Assembly (NCBI GenBank): GCA_018436925.1
Contig: JAHDKI010000017.1
Location: 1-64,000 of the forward strand
Length of the DNA stretch: 64,000 bases
Origin: Syntrophaceae bacterium
GTDB lineage: Bacteria > Desulfobacterota > Syntrophia > Syntrophales > Smithellaceae
Reading direction: 5' to 3'
Position numbers and translations under genes: made by a program. Shown one piece after another: positions 44,083 to 53,670 of this stretch (position 1 is the first letter of the stretch; every line of letters starts with the position of its first letter). Under the pieces are notes generated by a model, which saw nothing but the letters and a program-made list of their open reading frames with translations, did not search any database and was not told the DNA's origin.

Positions 44083-44143
44083 ATAAATGGCGGGTGTAAT
44101 GGATGATCTTGATCATATCAGGACAAGAGCCTGCCCGGTTGTC

Positions 44144-44389
44144 TTAAGCGGACGCCTTCTTGGCCGTTTTCTTTTTGGCCGCCGGGGCGGGGCCGGTTTC
44201 GTATTTCTTTTTGAACTTTTCCACACGGCCGGCCGTGTCGATGATTTTCTGCTTGCCGGTCATGAAGGGGTGGCAGCTCGAGCAGATTTCAATTTTGATG
44301 TCCTTCTTGGTGGACCGGGTTTCAATCACGTTGCCGCACACGCAGGTAATCGTGGTTTCCTGATAATCCGGATGGATTCCTTCTTTCAT
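44144..44389 (-). CDS. rpmE: 50S ribosomal protein L31, zinc-binding form
   Basis: 81 residues. Contains the zinc cysteines (TCVCGN and [13 protein letters not shown]), the C+ form of L31. The C-terminal tail [15 protein letters not shown] is a basic extension. The order rho-rpmE-prfA is conserved in many bacteria. Confidence 0.96.
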   Translation of the reverse strand: MKEGIHPDYQETTITCVCGNVIETRSTKKDIKIEICSSCHPFMTGKQKIIDTAGRVEKFKKKYETGPAPAAKKKTAKKASA

Positions 44390-44503
44390 GATCTTCTTTC
44401 CTCCCGGCCGGAATCGGCTTTGCCGACTACGGCCTCATAATTTTCAACAAGACGGGGTGCTTATCGCATCCGCCGTAAAAATTCAAGTTATTATTTCAAG
44501 CTC

Positions 44504-45751
44504 CTAGGAATTCATGGAGTCCAAAAATTCCTGATTGGTGTCCGTTTTCTTGATCTTGCCGATGATGAATTCCATGGCGTCCACCGGATTCATTTCCTGC
44601 AGCAGGCGGCGCAGAATCCAGACGCGGTTGAGATTATTCTTGGCGATCAAGAGCTCTTCCTTGCGGGTTCCGGAGCGGATGAGGTCGAATGCAGGGAAGA
44701 TGCGTCGGTCGGCGATCCGGCGGTCCAGATGCAGTTCCATGTTGCCGGTGCCTTTGAATTCTTCGAAAATGACTTCGTCCATGCGGCTGCCGGTGTCGAT
44801 GAGCGCGGTGGCGATGATCGTCAGGCTGCCGCCGTTTTCAATGTTGCGGGCCGCGCCGAAGAAACGTTTGGGTTTGTGCAGCGCGTTGGAATCGACGCCG
44901 CCGGAAAGCACCTTCCCCGACGGCGGAACGACCGTGTTGTAGGCGCGGGCCAGGCGGGTGATGGAATCCAGCAGAATGACGACGTCTTTTTTATGCTCGA
45001 CCAGGCGCTTGGCTTTTTCAATCACCATTTCCGCCACCTGCACGTGCCGGGTTGCCGGTTCGTCGAAGGTGGACGAAATGACCTCGCCTTTGACGCTGCG
45101 CTGCATGTCGGTCACTTCTTCGGGGCGCTCGTCGATGAGCAGAACCATCAAAACGACTTCCTTATGGTTGGCGGTGATGCTGTGGGCGATGTCCTGAAGC
45201 AAAACGGTTTTACCGGCCCGGGGCGGCGAGACGATCAGCGCGCGCTGGCCCTTGCCGATGGGGGCGAACAGATCCAGGGTTCGGGTGGAGAAATTATCGG
45301 AATCGAACTCAAGATTAAGTTTTTCCTGCGGATACAATGGCGTGAGGTTGTCGAAAAGAATCTTGTCGCGCGCCTGCTCCGGGCTTTCGAAGTTGACGGT
45401 ATCGACTTTTAAAAGCGCAAAGTATTTTTCCCCTTCCTTCGGGGGGCGGACTTCGCCTGAGATGGTGTCTCCGGTTCTTAGGTTAAATCGTCGGATCTGA
45501 GACGGCGAGATGTAGATGTCGTCGGGGCTGGGCAGGTAGTTGTAGTCGACCGCTCTGAGAAAACCGAAGCCGTCGGGAAGGATTTCCAGAACGCCGGAGC
45601 CGGAAATCACGCCGTTTTGTTCGGCCTGGGTTTGCAAGATGGCGAAAATCAGATCCTGCCTGCGCATGCCGCTGGCTCCGGGAACGTCCAATCCTTTGGC
45701 CATATCCGTCAGTTCACTGATCGGAAGCCGCTTAATGTCTTCAATGTTCAT
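44504..45751 (-). CDS. rho: transcription termination factor Rho
   Basis: 415 residues, typical length without insertions. N-terminal helical and cold-shock RNA-binding domain ([15 protein letters not shown]), Walker [12 protein letters not shown] (about 178), Walker [18 protein letters not shown]-loop and R-loop regions ([20 protein letters not shown]). Leader of about 220 bases is available for autoregulation. Confidence 0.97.
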   Translation of the reverse strand: MNIEDIKRLPISELTDMAKGLDVPGASGMRRQDLIFAILQTQAEQNGVISGSGVLEILPDGFGFLRAVDYNYLPSPDDIYISPSQIRRFNLRTGDTISGEVRPPKEGEKYFALLKVDTVNFESPEQARDKILFDNLTPLYPQEKLNLEFDSDNFSTRTLDLFAPIGKGQRALIVSPPRAGKTVLLQDIAHSITANHKEVVLMVLLIDERPEEVTDMQRSVKGEVISSTFDEPATRHVQVAEMVIEKAKRLVEHKKDVVILLDSITRLARAYNTVVPPSGKVLSGGVDSNALHKPKRFFGAARNIENGGSLTIIATALIDTGSRMDEVIFEEFKGTGNMELHLDRRIADRRIFPAFDLIRSGTRKEELLIAKNNLNRVWILRRLLQEMNPVDAMEFIIGKIKKTDTNQEFLDSMNS

Positions 45752-46104
45752 AGTGATGCGTCCTTGTTGTATTAGTTTACAGGCACGATATCATTAAGGA
45801 AAGCATGATTCTTTCAGCGTATTGGAAAGTTATGGAATACGCGAAGATAGTCACGAGTTTTAACGAGCACAGAATATATATCGGCTTGTTTTTTGAATCC
45901 TTGAGTCGCTCCAATAGGCAGGGCTTAAATAAGCCGCTGACGAATTGACCTTTAGCTATATGAATCACTGCCAAGTGTCAAGAATTTTTCGCGACGTCCC
46001 GCGATTTTTATTCGCCGGGCCGGTTTTTTTTCTTGATTTGGACGGCGCACTGCACTAAATCATTTTAACTTCTTATTTTCTTTGCGAAAGGTGTAGAAAA
46101 ACGT
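45752..46104. other. divergent rho / helicase promoter region
   Basis: No gene is recognised. A candidate rho promoter lies on the minus strand at 45981-45955: TTGACA, 15-base spacer, TATAGC. The resulting rho leader is about 200 bases. No clear promoter was read for the rightward helicase gene; its ribosome site is GAAAGG. Confidence 0.45.
45955..45981 (-). promoter_or_regulatory. candidate sigma-70 promoter of rho
   Basis: Perfect -35 (TTGACA, 45981-45976) and TATAGC as -10 (45960-45955) at a short 15-base spacing. Confidence 0.4.
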
Positions 46105-47607
46105 ATGGATGAAATGAAAAATCAGGATACCCCTCCGGAAACGGCCGCCCCGGAGGCGCCCGCAGACACATGCCTTGCGGCCCTGTCACCCGAATTGCAG
46201 GCGGCCTGCCGGGCCGCCGGATGGACGGAACTGACCCCTGCTCAGGCAAAATCCATTCCTTATATTTTATCCGGCCGTGACGTGATGATTCAGTCTCGCA
46301 CCGGAAGCGGCAAAACGGGGGCCTACATCCTGCCGATCATGCAGCAGATCGACCTGACCCGGAACGTTCCCCAGGCGCTGGTTTTGGTGCCCACACGGGA
46401 ACTGGCCCTGCAAGTGTCGCAGGAAGCGCAAATGCTTTCTCAAAATTCTCAATTGCGCACGGCGGTGGTTTACGGCGGCGTGGGCTACAATGCCCAACTC
46501 GAAGCTTTCCGCTCGGGCGCGCAGCTTGTGGTCGGCACACCCGGCCGCATCCTCGATCATCTTTTAAAGAACACGCTGTCGCTGGATCATTTGAAAATGC
46601 TGATTTTCGACGAGGCGGATCGGATGCTGTCGATGGGATTCTACCCCGACATGGTCAAAATCCGGAAATTCATCCCCACCGGGAAAATTCTGAGCTCAAT
46701 GTTTTCGGCCACTTTTCCGCCGCAGGTGGTCCGTCTGGCCGAACAGTTCCTGCGATCTCCCCAACTTCTGAGTTTAAGCGGTAATCAGGTGCATATCGCG
46801 GAAATCGACCATGTTTTTTATGTGGTTCCCGGCATGCGCAAAGACCGTTCGCTGGTGCGCATCATCGAGATTGAAAATCCGGCGTCGGCCATCATTTTCT
46901 GCAACACGAAAGACACGGTGCATTATCTGTCGATCGTTTTGAAGCGCTTCGGCTACGACGCAGACGAACTGAGCTCCGATCTCGCGCAGAGCGCACGGGA
47001 AAAAGTCATGGGGCGCGTGCGGCGCAGGGCGTTGCGCTTTCTGGTGGCCACCGATGTGGCGGCCCGGGGAATCGATATTCCGGATTTGTCTCATGTGATT
47101 CAATATGAGCCGCCGGAGGATCCGGAAGCCTACATTCACCGCGCCGGCCGCACCGGGCGGATGGGCTCGGGCGGGGTGGCCATCTCTGTCGTGGCGGAAA
47201 TGGAAAAGTTCAAACTCCAGAGTATCGCGAGGCATTACAACATTCAGATGCAGCAGCGGATGCTGCCATCCGATGAAGAGGTTGAAAAAGTCGTCGCCGA
47301 GCGGGTCACAGCGCTTCTGGAAGCGAAACTGCGCGGGCGCGACAACCTTCAACTCGAAAGAATGCGCCGGTTTGTTCCCCTGGCTAAGAACCTTGCGCAG
47401 TCCGACGCGGGCCTCGCCCTCATGGTTATGCTGATCGACGACTACTACCAACAATCTTTGCATGCGCCGCCTGAACAGCCGGCTCCGGAACCGGAAACGG
47501 AAAGAACGCCGAAACCGGCTTCGGAAAAATCCCCGAAGCCGCAGCCGGGCAGGAAACGAAGCCGCAGCCGAACGCGGTCAAAAAACAAAAAGGAGCTTCC
47601 TTCTTAG
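46105..47607 (+). CDS. DEAD-box RNA helicase
   Basis: 500 residues. All core motifs are visible: Q-motif region (WTELTPAQAKSIPYIL), SRTGSGKTG (about 70), PTRELA, TPGRILDH, DEADRM, SATFP, and in the second domain ATDVAARGIDIPD and HRAGRTGRMG. The C-terminus from about 455 is Pro/Glu then Lys/Arg rich (KPQPGRKRSRSRTRSKNKK), probably an RNA-binding tail. Related to RhlE/CsdA-type helicases in ribosome assembly or mRNA decay. Three bases from the patatin gene, so likely co-transcribed. Confidence 0.94.
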   Translation: MDEMKNQDTPPETAAPEAPADTCLAALSPELQAACRAAGWTELTPAQAKSIPYILSGRDVMIQSRTGSGKTGAYILPIMQQIDLTRNVPQALVLVPTRELALQVSQEAQMLSQNSQLRTAVVYGGVGYNAQLEAFRSGAQLVVGTPGRILDHLLKNTLSLDHLKMLIFDEADRMLSMGFYPDMVKIRKFIPTGKILSSMFSATFPPQVVRLAEQFLRSPQLLSLSGNQVHIAEIDHVFYVVPGMRKDRSLVRIIEIENPASAIIFCNTKDTVHYLSIVLKRFGYDADELSSDLAQSAREKVMGRVRRRALRFLVATDVAARGIDIPDLSHVIQYEPPEDPEAYIHRAGRTGRMGSGGVAISVVAEMEKFKLQSIARHYNIQMQQRMLPSDEEVEKVVAERVTALLEAKLRGRDNLQLERMRRFVPLAKNLAQSDAGLALMVMLIDDYYQQSLHAPPEQPAPEPETERTPKPASEKSPKPQPGRKRSRSRTRSKNKKELPS

Positions 47608-47610
47608 GCC

Positions 47611-48507
47611 ATGAAACGCATCGCTTCTCGCCTTATCTGCACCCTGATTGCGGCGGGGTTTCTTGCCGCCTGTTCGACGACGCCGCCGGAGGCGCCCTCT
47701 GTAGCGCCGCCTCCGAAGCCGGCGAAAATTGCGGTTGTCCTGGGCGCCGGCGCGTCGAAGGGTTTTGCGCACATCGGTGTGCTCAAAATCCTCGAATCGC
47801 ATCGGGTTCCGGTCCATATGGTGGTCGGCACCAGTGTCGGCTCGCTGGTGGGCAGCCTCTATGCCTATGGATACTCTCCCTACGACCTTCAACTGCTCGC
47901 GTTTTCTCTGAGCAAGGAGGAGGTTGTCGATTACATGCTTCCCGACAACGGTTTTATCCGGGGGGAAAAGCTTGAAAACTATGTGAACGCCAAGGTCAAG
48001 TACACGCCGATCGAAAAGTTTCCACTGCCATTTATGGCCGTGGCGACGAATATTCAGACCGGCGAGGAACTGGTCTTCGGCAGAGGCAACACCGGCAAGG
48101 CCGTCCGGGCCAGCTGCTCGATTCCCGGCGTTTTCAACCCGGTGGCCATCGGCGACAAGACTTGTGTCGATGGGGGCGTGGTGAGCCCGGTGGCCATCGA
48201 TGTCGCCCGCCGCTTTGGCGCGGATGTGGTCATTGCCGTGGACATCTCTTCACATTTAAACGCCTCAACGCCGCGCGGTACCGTCGAAACCATCATGCAG
48301 GCGATCGATGTGATGTATAACAAAATTGCCCAAGCGCAGATCAAAAACGCGGACATTGTCATCAAACCGAAAGTCGGGCACATCGGATCAAGCGATTTTT
48401 CCCGTCGCCATGAAGCCATTCTGGAAGGGGAAAAGGCGGCGACGGAAGCGATGCCGGCCATCAACGCCCTGCTTTTTCGTCTGCGGGAAGAAGGCCGTTT
48501 GCCCTGA
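47611..48507 (+). CDS. patatin-like phospholipase lipoprotein
   Basis: 298 residues. N-terminal lipoprotein signal ending in FLAACS (lipobox LAAC, about residue 21), then a Pro-rich linker. Patatin domain 30-260: oxyanion GAGASKGFAHIGVL, nucleophile GTSVGSLVGS (Ser about 75) and catalytic Asp in CVDGGVVSPV (about 190). RssA-like in size. Probably a periplasm- or outer-membrane-anchored esterase or phospholipase. Ribosome site AAAGGAG lies inside the end of the helicase gene. Confidence 0.9.
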   Translation: MKRIASRLICTLIAAGFLAACSTTPPEAPSVAPPPKPAKIAVVLGAGASKGFAHIGVLKILESHRVPVHMVVGTSVGSLVGSLYAYGYSPYDLQLLAFSLSKEEVVDYMLPDNGFIRGEKLENYVNAKVKYTPIEKFPLPFMAVATNIQTGEELVFGRGNTGKAVRASCSIPGVFNPVAIGDKTCVDGGVVSPVAIDVARRFGADVVIAVDISSHLNASTPRGTVETIMQAIDVMYNKIAQAQIKNADIVIKPKVGHIGSSDFSRRHEAILEGEKAATEAMPAINALLFRLREEGRLP

Positions 48508-48710
48508 TCGCGCAGCCGTTCGCTTCTCTTTTCATTCGTCTTTAAACACACAGCGGGATGTTCCTGACGGGTGTCGGGGTGGATGCGTGCCCCGGATTTA
48601 AAAGGATACCGGGTCTTGGTGGAGGATGGGGTTCTTGACACGGGCCGGTCGCAACATTAAAGTAATCGCGAAACCAAACCGATTTCCAAGATGATCTAAG
48701 GAGAAAACCC

Positions 48711-50873
48711 ATGGATAATACATTCCCGCAAAACATGTGGGGCAAAACGCCGGATTGGCAAAAGGATTTAACGGAATACTGGGTTGACACGGCTCAGCGG
48801 ACGATCATCTTCACCGATATCCTTCGCAAACGAGGCAATAACTACATCAAGCACATCCGCGGCGGTCAGCCGCCGGTTTTGACCTTCAACTACGAGCTGA
48901 TTCTCAACGCCAAGAATTTCGAGCATCCGTGCAACTATTCGCTGGTCAGAATATCCGATCGGCGGCGGCATGAAGACGAATTGCCCGACGACCGGGAAAG
49001 ACGGCATCCCAGCAGGGAGCGTATCGAAAGGCCCAAGCGGCCGATTGTCATCATGGATCCGCGCGCGGGCCACGGCCCCGGCATCGGCGGTTCCAAGCGT
49101 GACTCGGAAATCGGCATGGCCCTGGAACATGAGCATCCGGTGTATTTCATCTTGTTTTACTCGGAGCCGATTCCCGGGCAGACCATGGCCGATGTCATCG
49201 AAGCTATTGAGATATTCATGGAAAAGATCGTCGAGCTGCATCCCAACGCCGACGCCCCGGCGATTATGGGGAATTGTCAGGCGGGTTGGGCGGCGGCCAT
49301 CGCCTGCGCCGAACGGCCCGATGTCGCAGGCCCCCTGGTTTTAAACGGTGCGCCGCTTTCATACTGGAGCGGCGTGGCCGGCGTCAATCCGATGCGGTAT
49401 AAGGGCGGCCTGGTCGGGGGCGTATGGGTCAACTCCATACTGAGCGATCTGGGCAACGGGGTTTTTGACGGCGCGAATCTGGTTTATAATTTTGAAACGC
49501 TCAATCCCGCCAATACGATTTGGACTAAACAATACAACGTTTACTCGCAGGTGGATACGGAAGAAGAACGCTATCTCGCGTTCGAACGCTGGTGGGGCGG
49601 CTTTTTCATGCTGACCACCGACGAGATTCATTTTATCGTCCGGAACCTGTTTGTCGGCAACAAATTGGAAACCGGCCAGCTGGAGTTGCGTGAAGGCCGG
49701 AAAATCAGCCTCAAGAATATCAAAAGCCCGATCATCGTGTTTGCGTCGATGGGCGACAACATCACGCCCGCCCAGCAGGCGCTCAACTGGATTCCCCGGG
49801 TTTATTCCTCCGTCGAGGATATTAAAAAACACGGACAGGTGATTATCTACATCGTTCACAAGGACATCGGTCATCTGGGCATCTTCGTTGCGGGCTCGGT
49901 TGCCAAGAAGGAACATAAAGAAATTATCGCGAATTTCGACATGATCGAATTCTTAAGCCCGGGTCTTTATGAGATGGTCATTGAAGGGGATGTCGTGAGC
50001 GAAAAATTTTCCACGCGCTATGAGCCGCGGACCTTCGCGGATATCGCCGCCTATGACGACGGCATCGAAGACGAAACCGATTTCAGCGTGGTGGCCAAGC
50101 TTTCGGAATCCAATGACAACTTGTATCAGTTGTTTGCGCGCCCTTGGGTGAAATTCTGGACCACCGAGCTGTCCGCGGAGATCCTGCGCTATCTTCATCC
50201 GCTGCGCGTTCAGCGTTACATCTTTGCGGATACCAATCCGATGATGCGTCCCGTGAAGAATATCGCCTCCATCGCCAGGCAGAACCGCAAGCCCGCGTCC
50301 AAAGACAATCCGTTTTCGGCCATGGAAAAAGACTTTTCCAATTATGTTGACAGCCTGCTGGATATCTACCGCGACTGGCGCGACCTCAATTCAGAGCTTT
50401 TATTTCAGATGATTTACGGCAGCAAAACCATGCGCGGGTTCTTCCCGCCGCCCGGGCCGGAAGAGGCGCCGTCGAGCGGACCGCTTCAGGAGCAGGATGT
50501 TGACGAAAGGCTGCAAACGCTGCATGAAGGCGGACTTGCCGCCGGACTGATCCGCGTTTTCATGGCTATCGCCAGAATCGGCGGAGGGGTCAAAAGACGT
50601 CATTTTGAAATCGGAAACGAAATCGCCCGGACGCACAAAGCGCTCAAGAGGCTCAAACCGGCCGACTTCAAACGCATTCTCAAAGAACAGGCGGCGATCC
50701 TGCAGGCCGACGAGGACCGCGCCATCGAGGCCCTGTCCGTTCTGATCAAAAACAAGGACGACCGCATGGAGGCCCTCAGCATCGCCCGCAGACTGTGTCT
50801 GGTGGACGGGGTTTACAGCGATCAGGAAAAGACGATGATTGAAAAATTGAAGAAAGGCTTAAGCCTGGAGTAA
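48711..50873 (+). CDS. DUF3141 protein: PhaC-like alpha/beta hydrolase with TerB-like tail
   Basis: 720 residues with AAGGAGAA before the ATG. N-terminus QNMWGKTPDWQKDLTEYWVD matches DUF3141/PHA-synthase-type proteins. The nucleophile elbow reads GNCQAGWAA (about 180), a GxCxG box as in polyhydroxyalkanoate synthases; Asp in MGDNITPAQQAL and His in KDIGHLGIF complete a triad. The last 110 residues (ILKEQAAILQADEDRAIEAL to MIEKLKKGLSLE) form a TerB-like acidic helical domain. Role unknown: acyl transfer or ester hydrolysis is inferred from the triad. Monocistronic; terminator at 50901-50929. Confidence 0.85.
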   Translation: MDNTFPQNMWGKTPDWQKDLTEYWVDTAQRTIIFTDILRKRGNNYIKHIRGGQPPVLTFNYELILNAKNFEHPCNYSLVRISDRRRHEDELPDDRERRHPSRERIERPKRPIVIMDPRAGHGPGIGGSKRDSEIGMALEHEHPVYFILFYSEPIPGQTMADVIEAIEIFMEKIVELHPNADAPAIMGNCQAGWAAAIACAERPDVAGPLVLNGAPLSYWSGVAGVNPMRYKGGLVGGVWVNSILSDLGNGVFDGANLVYNFETLNPANTIWTKQYNVYSQVDTEEERYLAFERWWGGFFMLTTDEIHFIVRNLFVGNKLETGQLELREGRKISLKNIKSPIIVFASMGDNITPAQQALNWIPRVYSSVEDIKKHGQVIIYIVHKDIGHLGIFVAGSVAKKEHKEIIANFDMIEFLSPGLYEMVIEGDVVSEKFSTRYEPRTFADIAAYDDGIEDETDFSVVAKLSESNDNLYQLFARPWVKFWTTELSAEILRYLHPLRVQRYIFADTNPMMRPVKNIASIARQNRKPASKDNPFSAMEKDFSNYVDSLLDIYRDWRDLNSELLFQMIYGSKTMRGFFPPPGPEEAPSSGPLQEQDVDERLQTLHEGGLAAGLIRVFMAIARIGGGVKRRHFEIGNEIARTHKALKRLKPADFKRILKEQAAILQADEDRAIEALSVLIKNKDDRMEALSIARRLCLVDGVYSDQEKTMIEKLKKGLSLE

Positions 50874-50898
50874 GTGTATACAAAAGAAACACGGTTCG

Positions 50899-50930
50899 AA
50901 AAGAGGCGGCCCTTAAGGCCGCCTCTTTTC
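50899..50930. terminator. bidirectional intrinsic terminator
   Basis: Eleven-base perfect stem (50901-50911 with 50917-50927), loop CTTAA, T-run on the right and A-run on the left. Between convergent DUF3141 and lyase genes. Confidence 0.9.
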
Positions 50931-50943
50931 GTCCGGCCGACCG

Positions 50944-51945
50944 TCAGGGGTCCAAAAGGGGCCTGCGGGTCAGATGCTCCGGAACGGCGGCGATTTGCGA
51001 TGCCGGACGCGCCCGAAGCAGATGTCCGGGAAGAGATCGTCCCGCCATGTGTTCGGCAAGTTTTACGCAATCGAGCAACCGGTCGAGGTCGACGCCCGTG
51101 GAGACGCCCATTTCTTCGAAAAGGTGAACCAGGTCCTCTGTCGGAACGTTCCAGTATCCGAAATCCAACTCTTCCACGCCGTAAGGCGTTGCGCTCATCC
51201 CCCCCAAAGAGGTGTCAAAGATCCGGACGCCGGATTCGTATGCCGCCACGCAATTGGCGATGGCTGTCCCACGCGTATCGTGAAAATGCACGGCGAGGTT
51301 CATGTCCAGGCGCAAATCCATCAGCCTGCCGACAATGGATCGGACGGTTCCGGGATTCGCCATCCCCGTGGAGTCCACCAGCGAGATTTCGGAGACGCCC
51401 ATGTGGCTGAGTTTTAGAATCAACTCTTCAATGATCAGGGGTGGAATGACGCCCGTGTAAGGGCAGCCGAATGCCGTCATGATGTAAACGCGGGTGCTGC
51501 GTCCGCTTTCGGAGGCGGTGTTGAGTATGGCCGGCAGCATCTTATTGAGGGTTTCCTTCAGCGTCCTGCCCAGATTGATTTTGTTGAAAATGTCGCTGGC
51601 GGCCAGCAGAATCAGGATTTCATCCAACTGCGTAATCACCGCCCGGCGGCAGCCGATTTCGTTGGGAACCAGACCCACGTAAGTCACGGACGGCTTTTTG
51701 GAGATGCCGGCGATCAGCTTTTCGGCATCGTATCCCGCCGGAAGCAGACGGGGATGCGTGAAGGTGGCGCACTCAATTTTAGTCAGGCCGGTTTCAGATA
51801 ATTTATTAATATAATTGACCTTATCTTCTATTGAAAGGCCGCGGCATAAAAGCGGCAAGCCGTCACGAGGCGATATCTCCACAAATGTCACCTCGTCATG
51901 TTTGTTCTTTGCTGTCCGTGAGGAATAATGGCCGCCTGCCGGCAT
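50944..51945 (-). CDS. HMG-CoA lyase-like protein without the usual catalytic cysteine
   Basis: 333 residues, HMGL-like TIM barrel. Conserved: EISPRDGLPLL (Arg/Asp of the active site), TAFGCPYTG, VDSTGMANP and the metal ligands HFHDTRGTA. Where true HMG-CoA lyases have GLGGCPYA...GN.ATED, this protein reads SLGGMSATPYGVEELDFGYW then NVPTEDLV, so the mobile-loop cysteine is missing. It may use another acyl-CoA (or be a different aldolase-type lyase). Same direction and 81 bases downstream of the sigma-54 activator gene. Ribosome site AAGGATGA. Confidence 0.8.
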   Translation of the reverse strand: MPAGGHYSSRTAKNKHDEVTFVEISPRDGLPLLCRGLSIEDKVNYINKLSETGLTKIECATFTHPRLLPAGYDAEKLIAGISKKPSVTYVGLVPNEIGCRRAVITQLDEILILLAASDIFNKINLGRTLKETLNKMLPAILNTASESGRSTRVYIMTAFGCPYTGVIPPLIIEELILKLSHMGVSEISLVDSTGMANPGTVRSIVGRLMDLRLDMNLAVHFHDTRGTAIANCVAAYESGVRIFDTSLGGMSATPYGVEELDFGYWNVPTEDLVHLFEEMGVSTGVDLDRLLDCVKLAEHMAGRSLPGHLLRARPASQIAAVPEHLTRRPLLDP

Positions 51946-52026
51946 CGGTCATCCTTACAAAAAAAGTTTATATCTCTTTATGCACAACCTGTTCCATCCG
52001 GTTTCATTCTTGCTTTTCGGGGAACC

Positions 52027-53325
52027 CTATCCATCCAGTCCGTATTCCCTGAGTTTGAGATAAAAAGTCCGGCGGCTGATGCCCAGCGCTTTGATGGCTT
52101 CGGATTTATTGCAGGTCCGGGACAAGACGTCTCGAATCAGATTCTTCTCAAGATCGCGCACCGCTCCCGTCAAATTTTTCAGGGCCGGTTGAGTCCTGGC
52201 GACGGGTGTCCTGGCGGAAAGAAAGCTCGGCAGCGCCTCCGGTGTGATCAAAGCCGTCCGGCTCATATTGATTGCGTAGCTGATGACGCCTTTGAATTCG
52301 CGCACGTTTCCCGGCCAGGCATAGCGCTTGAGAATGTCCAGGCTTTCAGCGGACAGTTTCCAGTTTTTCTTCTGGGCCGCAGGCTGTGTTTTGAGAAAAA
52401 AATCGGCTAAGCGCTCGATGTCTTCCGGTCTTTCCCGAAGCGGCGGCAGATAAATCGTGAAGGCGTTTAAACGATAAAACAAGTCCTCGCGAAAAGCCTT
52501 TCGTTCGATGAGACCGGCCATGTCCTGGTTGGTGGACGAGATCACCCGGACATCCACCTTCACGTTTTTTGTTCCGCCGACCCGTTTGAAATAACCGGAT
52601 TCCAAAACGCGCAGCAGTTTGGACTGAACGGCAAGAGAAGAGTCTCCGATTTCATCGAGCAGGATGGTGCCTCCGTCCGCTTCGTCGAAATATCCTTTTC
52701 GGCCCCGGCTGTGCGCGCCGGTGAAAGCGCCTTTTTCGTAACCGAACAGCTCGCTTTCTATGAGCGTGTCCGGAATCGCGGCGCAGTTGACATCCACGAG
52801 CGGCCCCTTTTTTCGGTGGCTGGACGAATGGATGGCGCGGGCCAGGATTTCCTTGCCTGTGCCGCTCTCTCCGATGATGAGCACGGAAATATCGGATTTT
52901 GCCGCCCGCTGAGCGGCAATCAGCGCCTGCCGGAAACGATCATTGGCGCCGATGAGCCCTGAAAACTCCGCTCCCGGGTCGGACACGGCAGGTTGGACCC
53001 CTTCGGCGAAGGCTTTCTTTTTGTGCCGGTTTTGCGATTTTTCAGGGATCAGAAGCACAAGGTAGAACCGCCCGGCTTCCCATTTGTTTAGTAAGTATAC
53101 ATTTGCCGTGAGGGTTTCTCCGGGACGGTCTGCAGCTTTTCGCAGCGTCGTCGGGCCTGTCTTTTTCAGATTCAGACGGGCAAGGTCATCTTGAGCCGCC
53201 CCGGAGGCGAACCAGCCGTCAAAACAGGAATTCGACCGCAGAATGTTGCGGTCTTCGGAAAGGATGGCCGCTGCGTAGGGAAGGCCATCCATCAACGGCG
53301 GCAGATAAGCGGGTATGCCTTTCAT
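52027..53325 (-). CDS. sigma-54-dependent activator with PAS-like sensor
   Basis: About 432 residues if started at the ATG at 53325; the frame is open to 53409 but that part is hydrophobic and has no ribosome site. No receiver domain: residues 1-110 look like a PAS-type sensor (LPYAAAILSEDRNILRSNSC). AAA+ domain with GESGTGKE, the full sigma-54 loop GAFTGA and GGTILLDEIGD; Fis-type helix-turn-helix at the end (CNKSEAIKALGISRRTFYLK). Divergent from the thiolase-dehydrogenase-gcdA operon, which has a good sigma-54 promoter at 53483-53499, so it is the likely local activator. Confidence 0.9.
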   Translation of the reverse strand: MKGIPAYLPPLMDGLPYAAAILSEDRNILRSNSCFDGWFASGAAQDDLARLNLKKTGPTTLRKAADRPGETLTANVYLLNKWEAGRFYLVLLIPEKSQNRHKKKAFAEGVQPAVSDPGAEFSGLIGANDRFRQALIAAQRAAKSDISVLIIGESGTGKEILARAIHSSSHRKKGPLVDVNCAAIPDTLIESELFGYEKGAFTGAHSRGRKGYFDEADGGTILLDEIGDSSLAVQSKLLRVLESGYFKRVGGTKNVKVDVRVISSTNQDMAGLIERKAFREDLFYRLNAFTIYLPPLRERPEDIERLADFFLKTQPAAQKKNWKLSAESLDILKRYAWPGNVREFKGVISYAINMSRTALITPEALPSFLSARTPVARTQPALKNLTGAVRDLEKNLIRDVLSRTCNKSEAIKALGISRRTFYLKLREYGLDG

Positions 53326-53482
53326 GCATCCGGTTGTATACAAAGGATACACAAAAGTCAATGGCCGCAGCAGCCCCAAAATGAACAGCAAACACGCAAA
53401 CAACGTCATTATCTATTGAATATTAAGCAATAAAAGGCGGCTTCCTCCTGTCTTCCCCTGACGCTTTTCCCGTCCGTTTTGC

Positions 53483-53499
53483 CTGGTATAAACTTTGCT
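53483..53499 (+). promoter_or_regulatory. sigma-54 promoter of the glutaconyl-CoA operon
   Basis: CTGGTATAAACTTTGCT: GG at 53485-53486 and GC at 53497-53498 with 10 bases between, CTGG and TTTGC[T] blocks intact. Start near 53510 gives a 160-base leader before the thiolase gene. The rest of 53326-53670 holds no recognised gene; activator binding sites were not identified by eye. Confidence 0.72.
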
Positions 53500-53670
53500 G
53501 AAGGTTTTACCGGAAGTGGAAATTCAAAAAAAGGGTAGTCAAAATAGCTGTTGAAGCGTATAAGAATTGCCATTCGCCGTCGGGGCCGCCCAAACGCCAG
53601 CCCCGGACGAATCCTGTTTTTTCTACTTTTTTCGAACGGACGAATTCAATAATCATACGAGGTGATTTTC

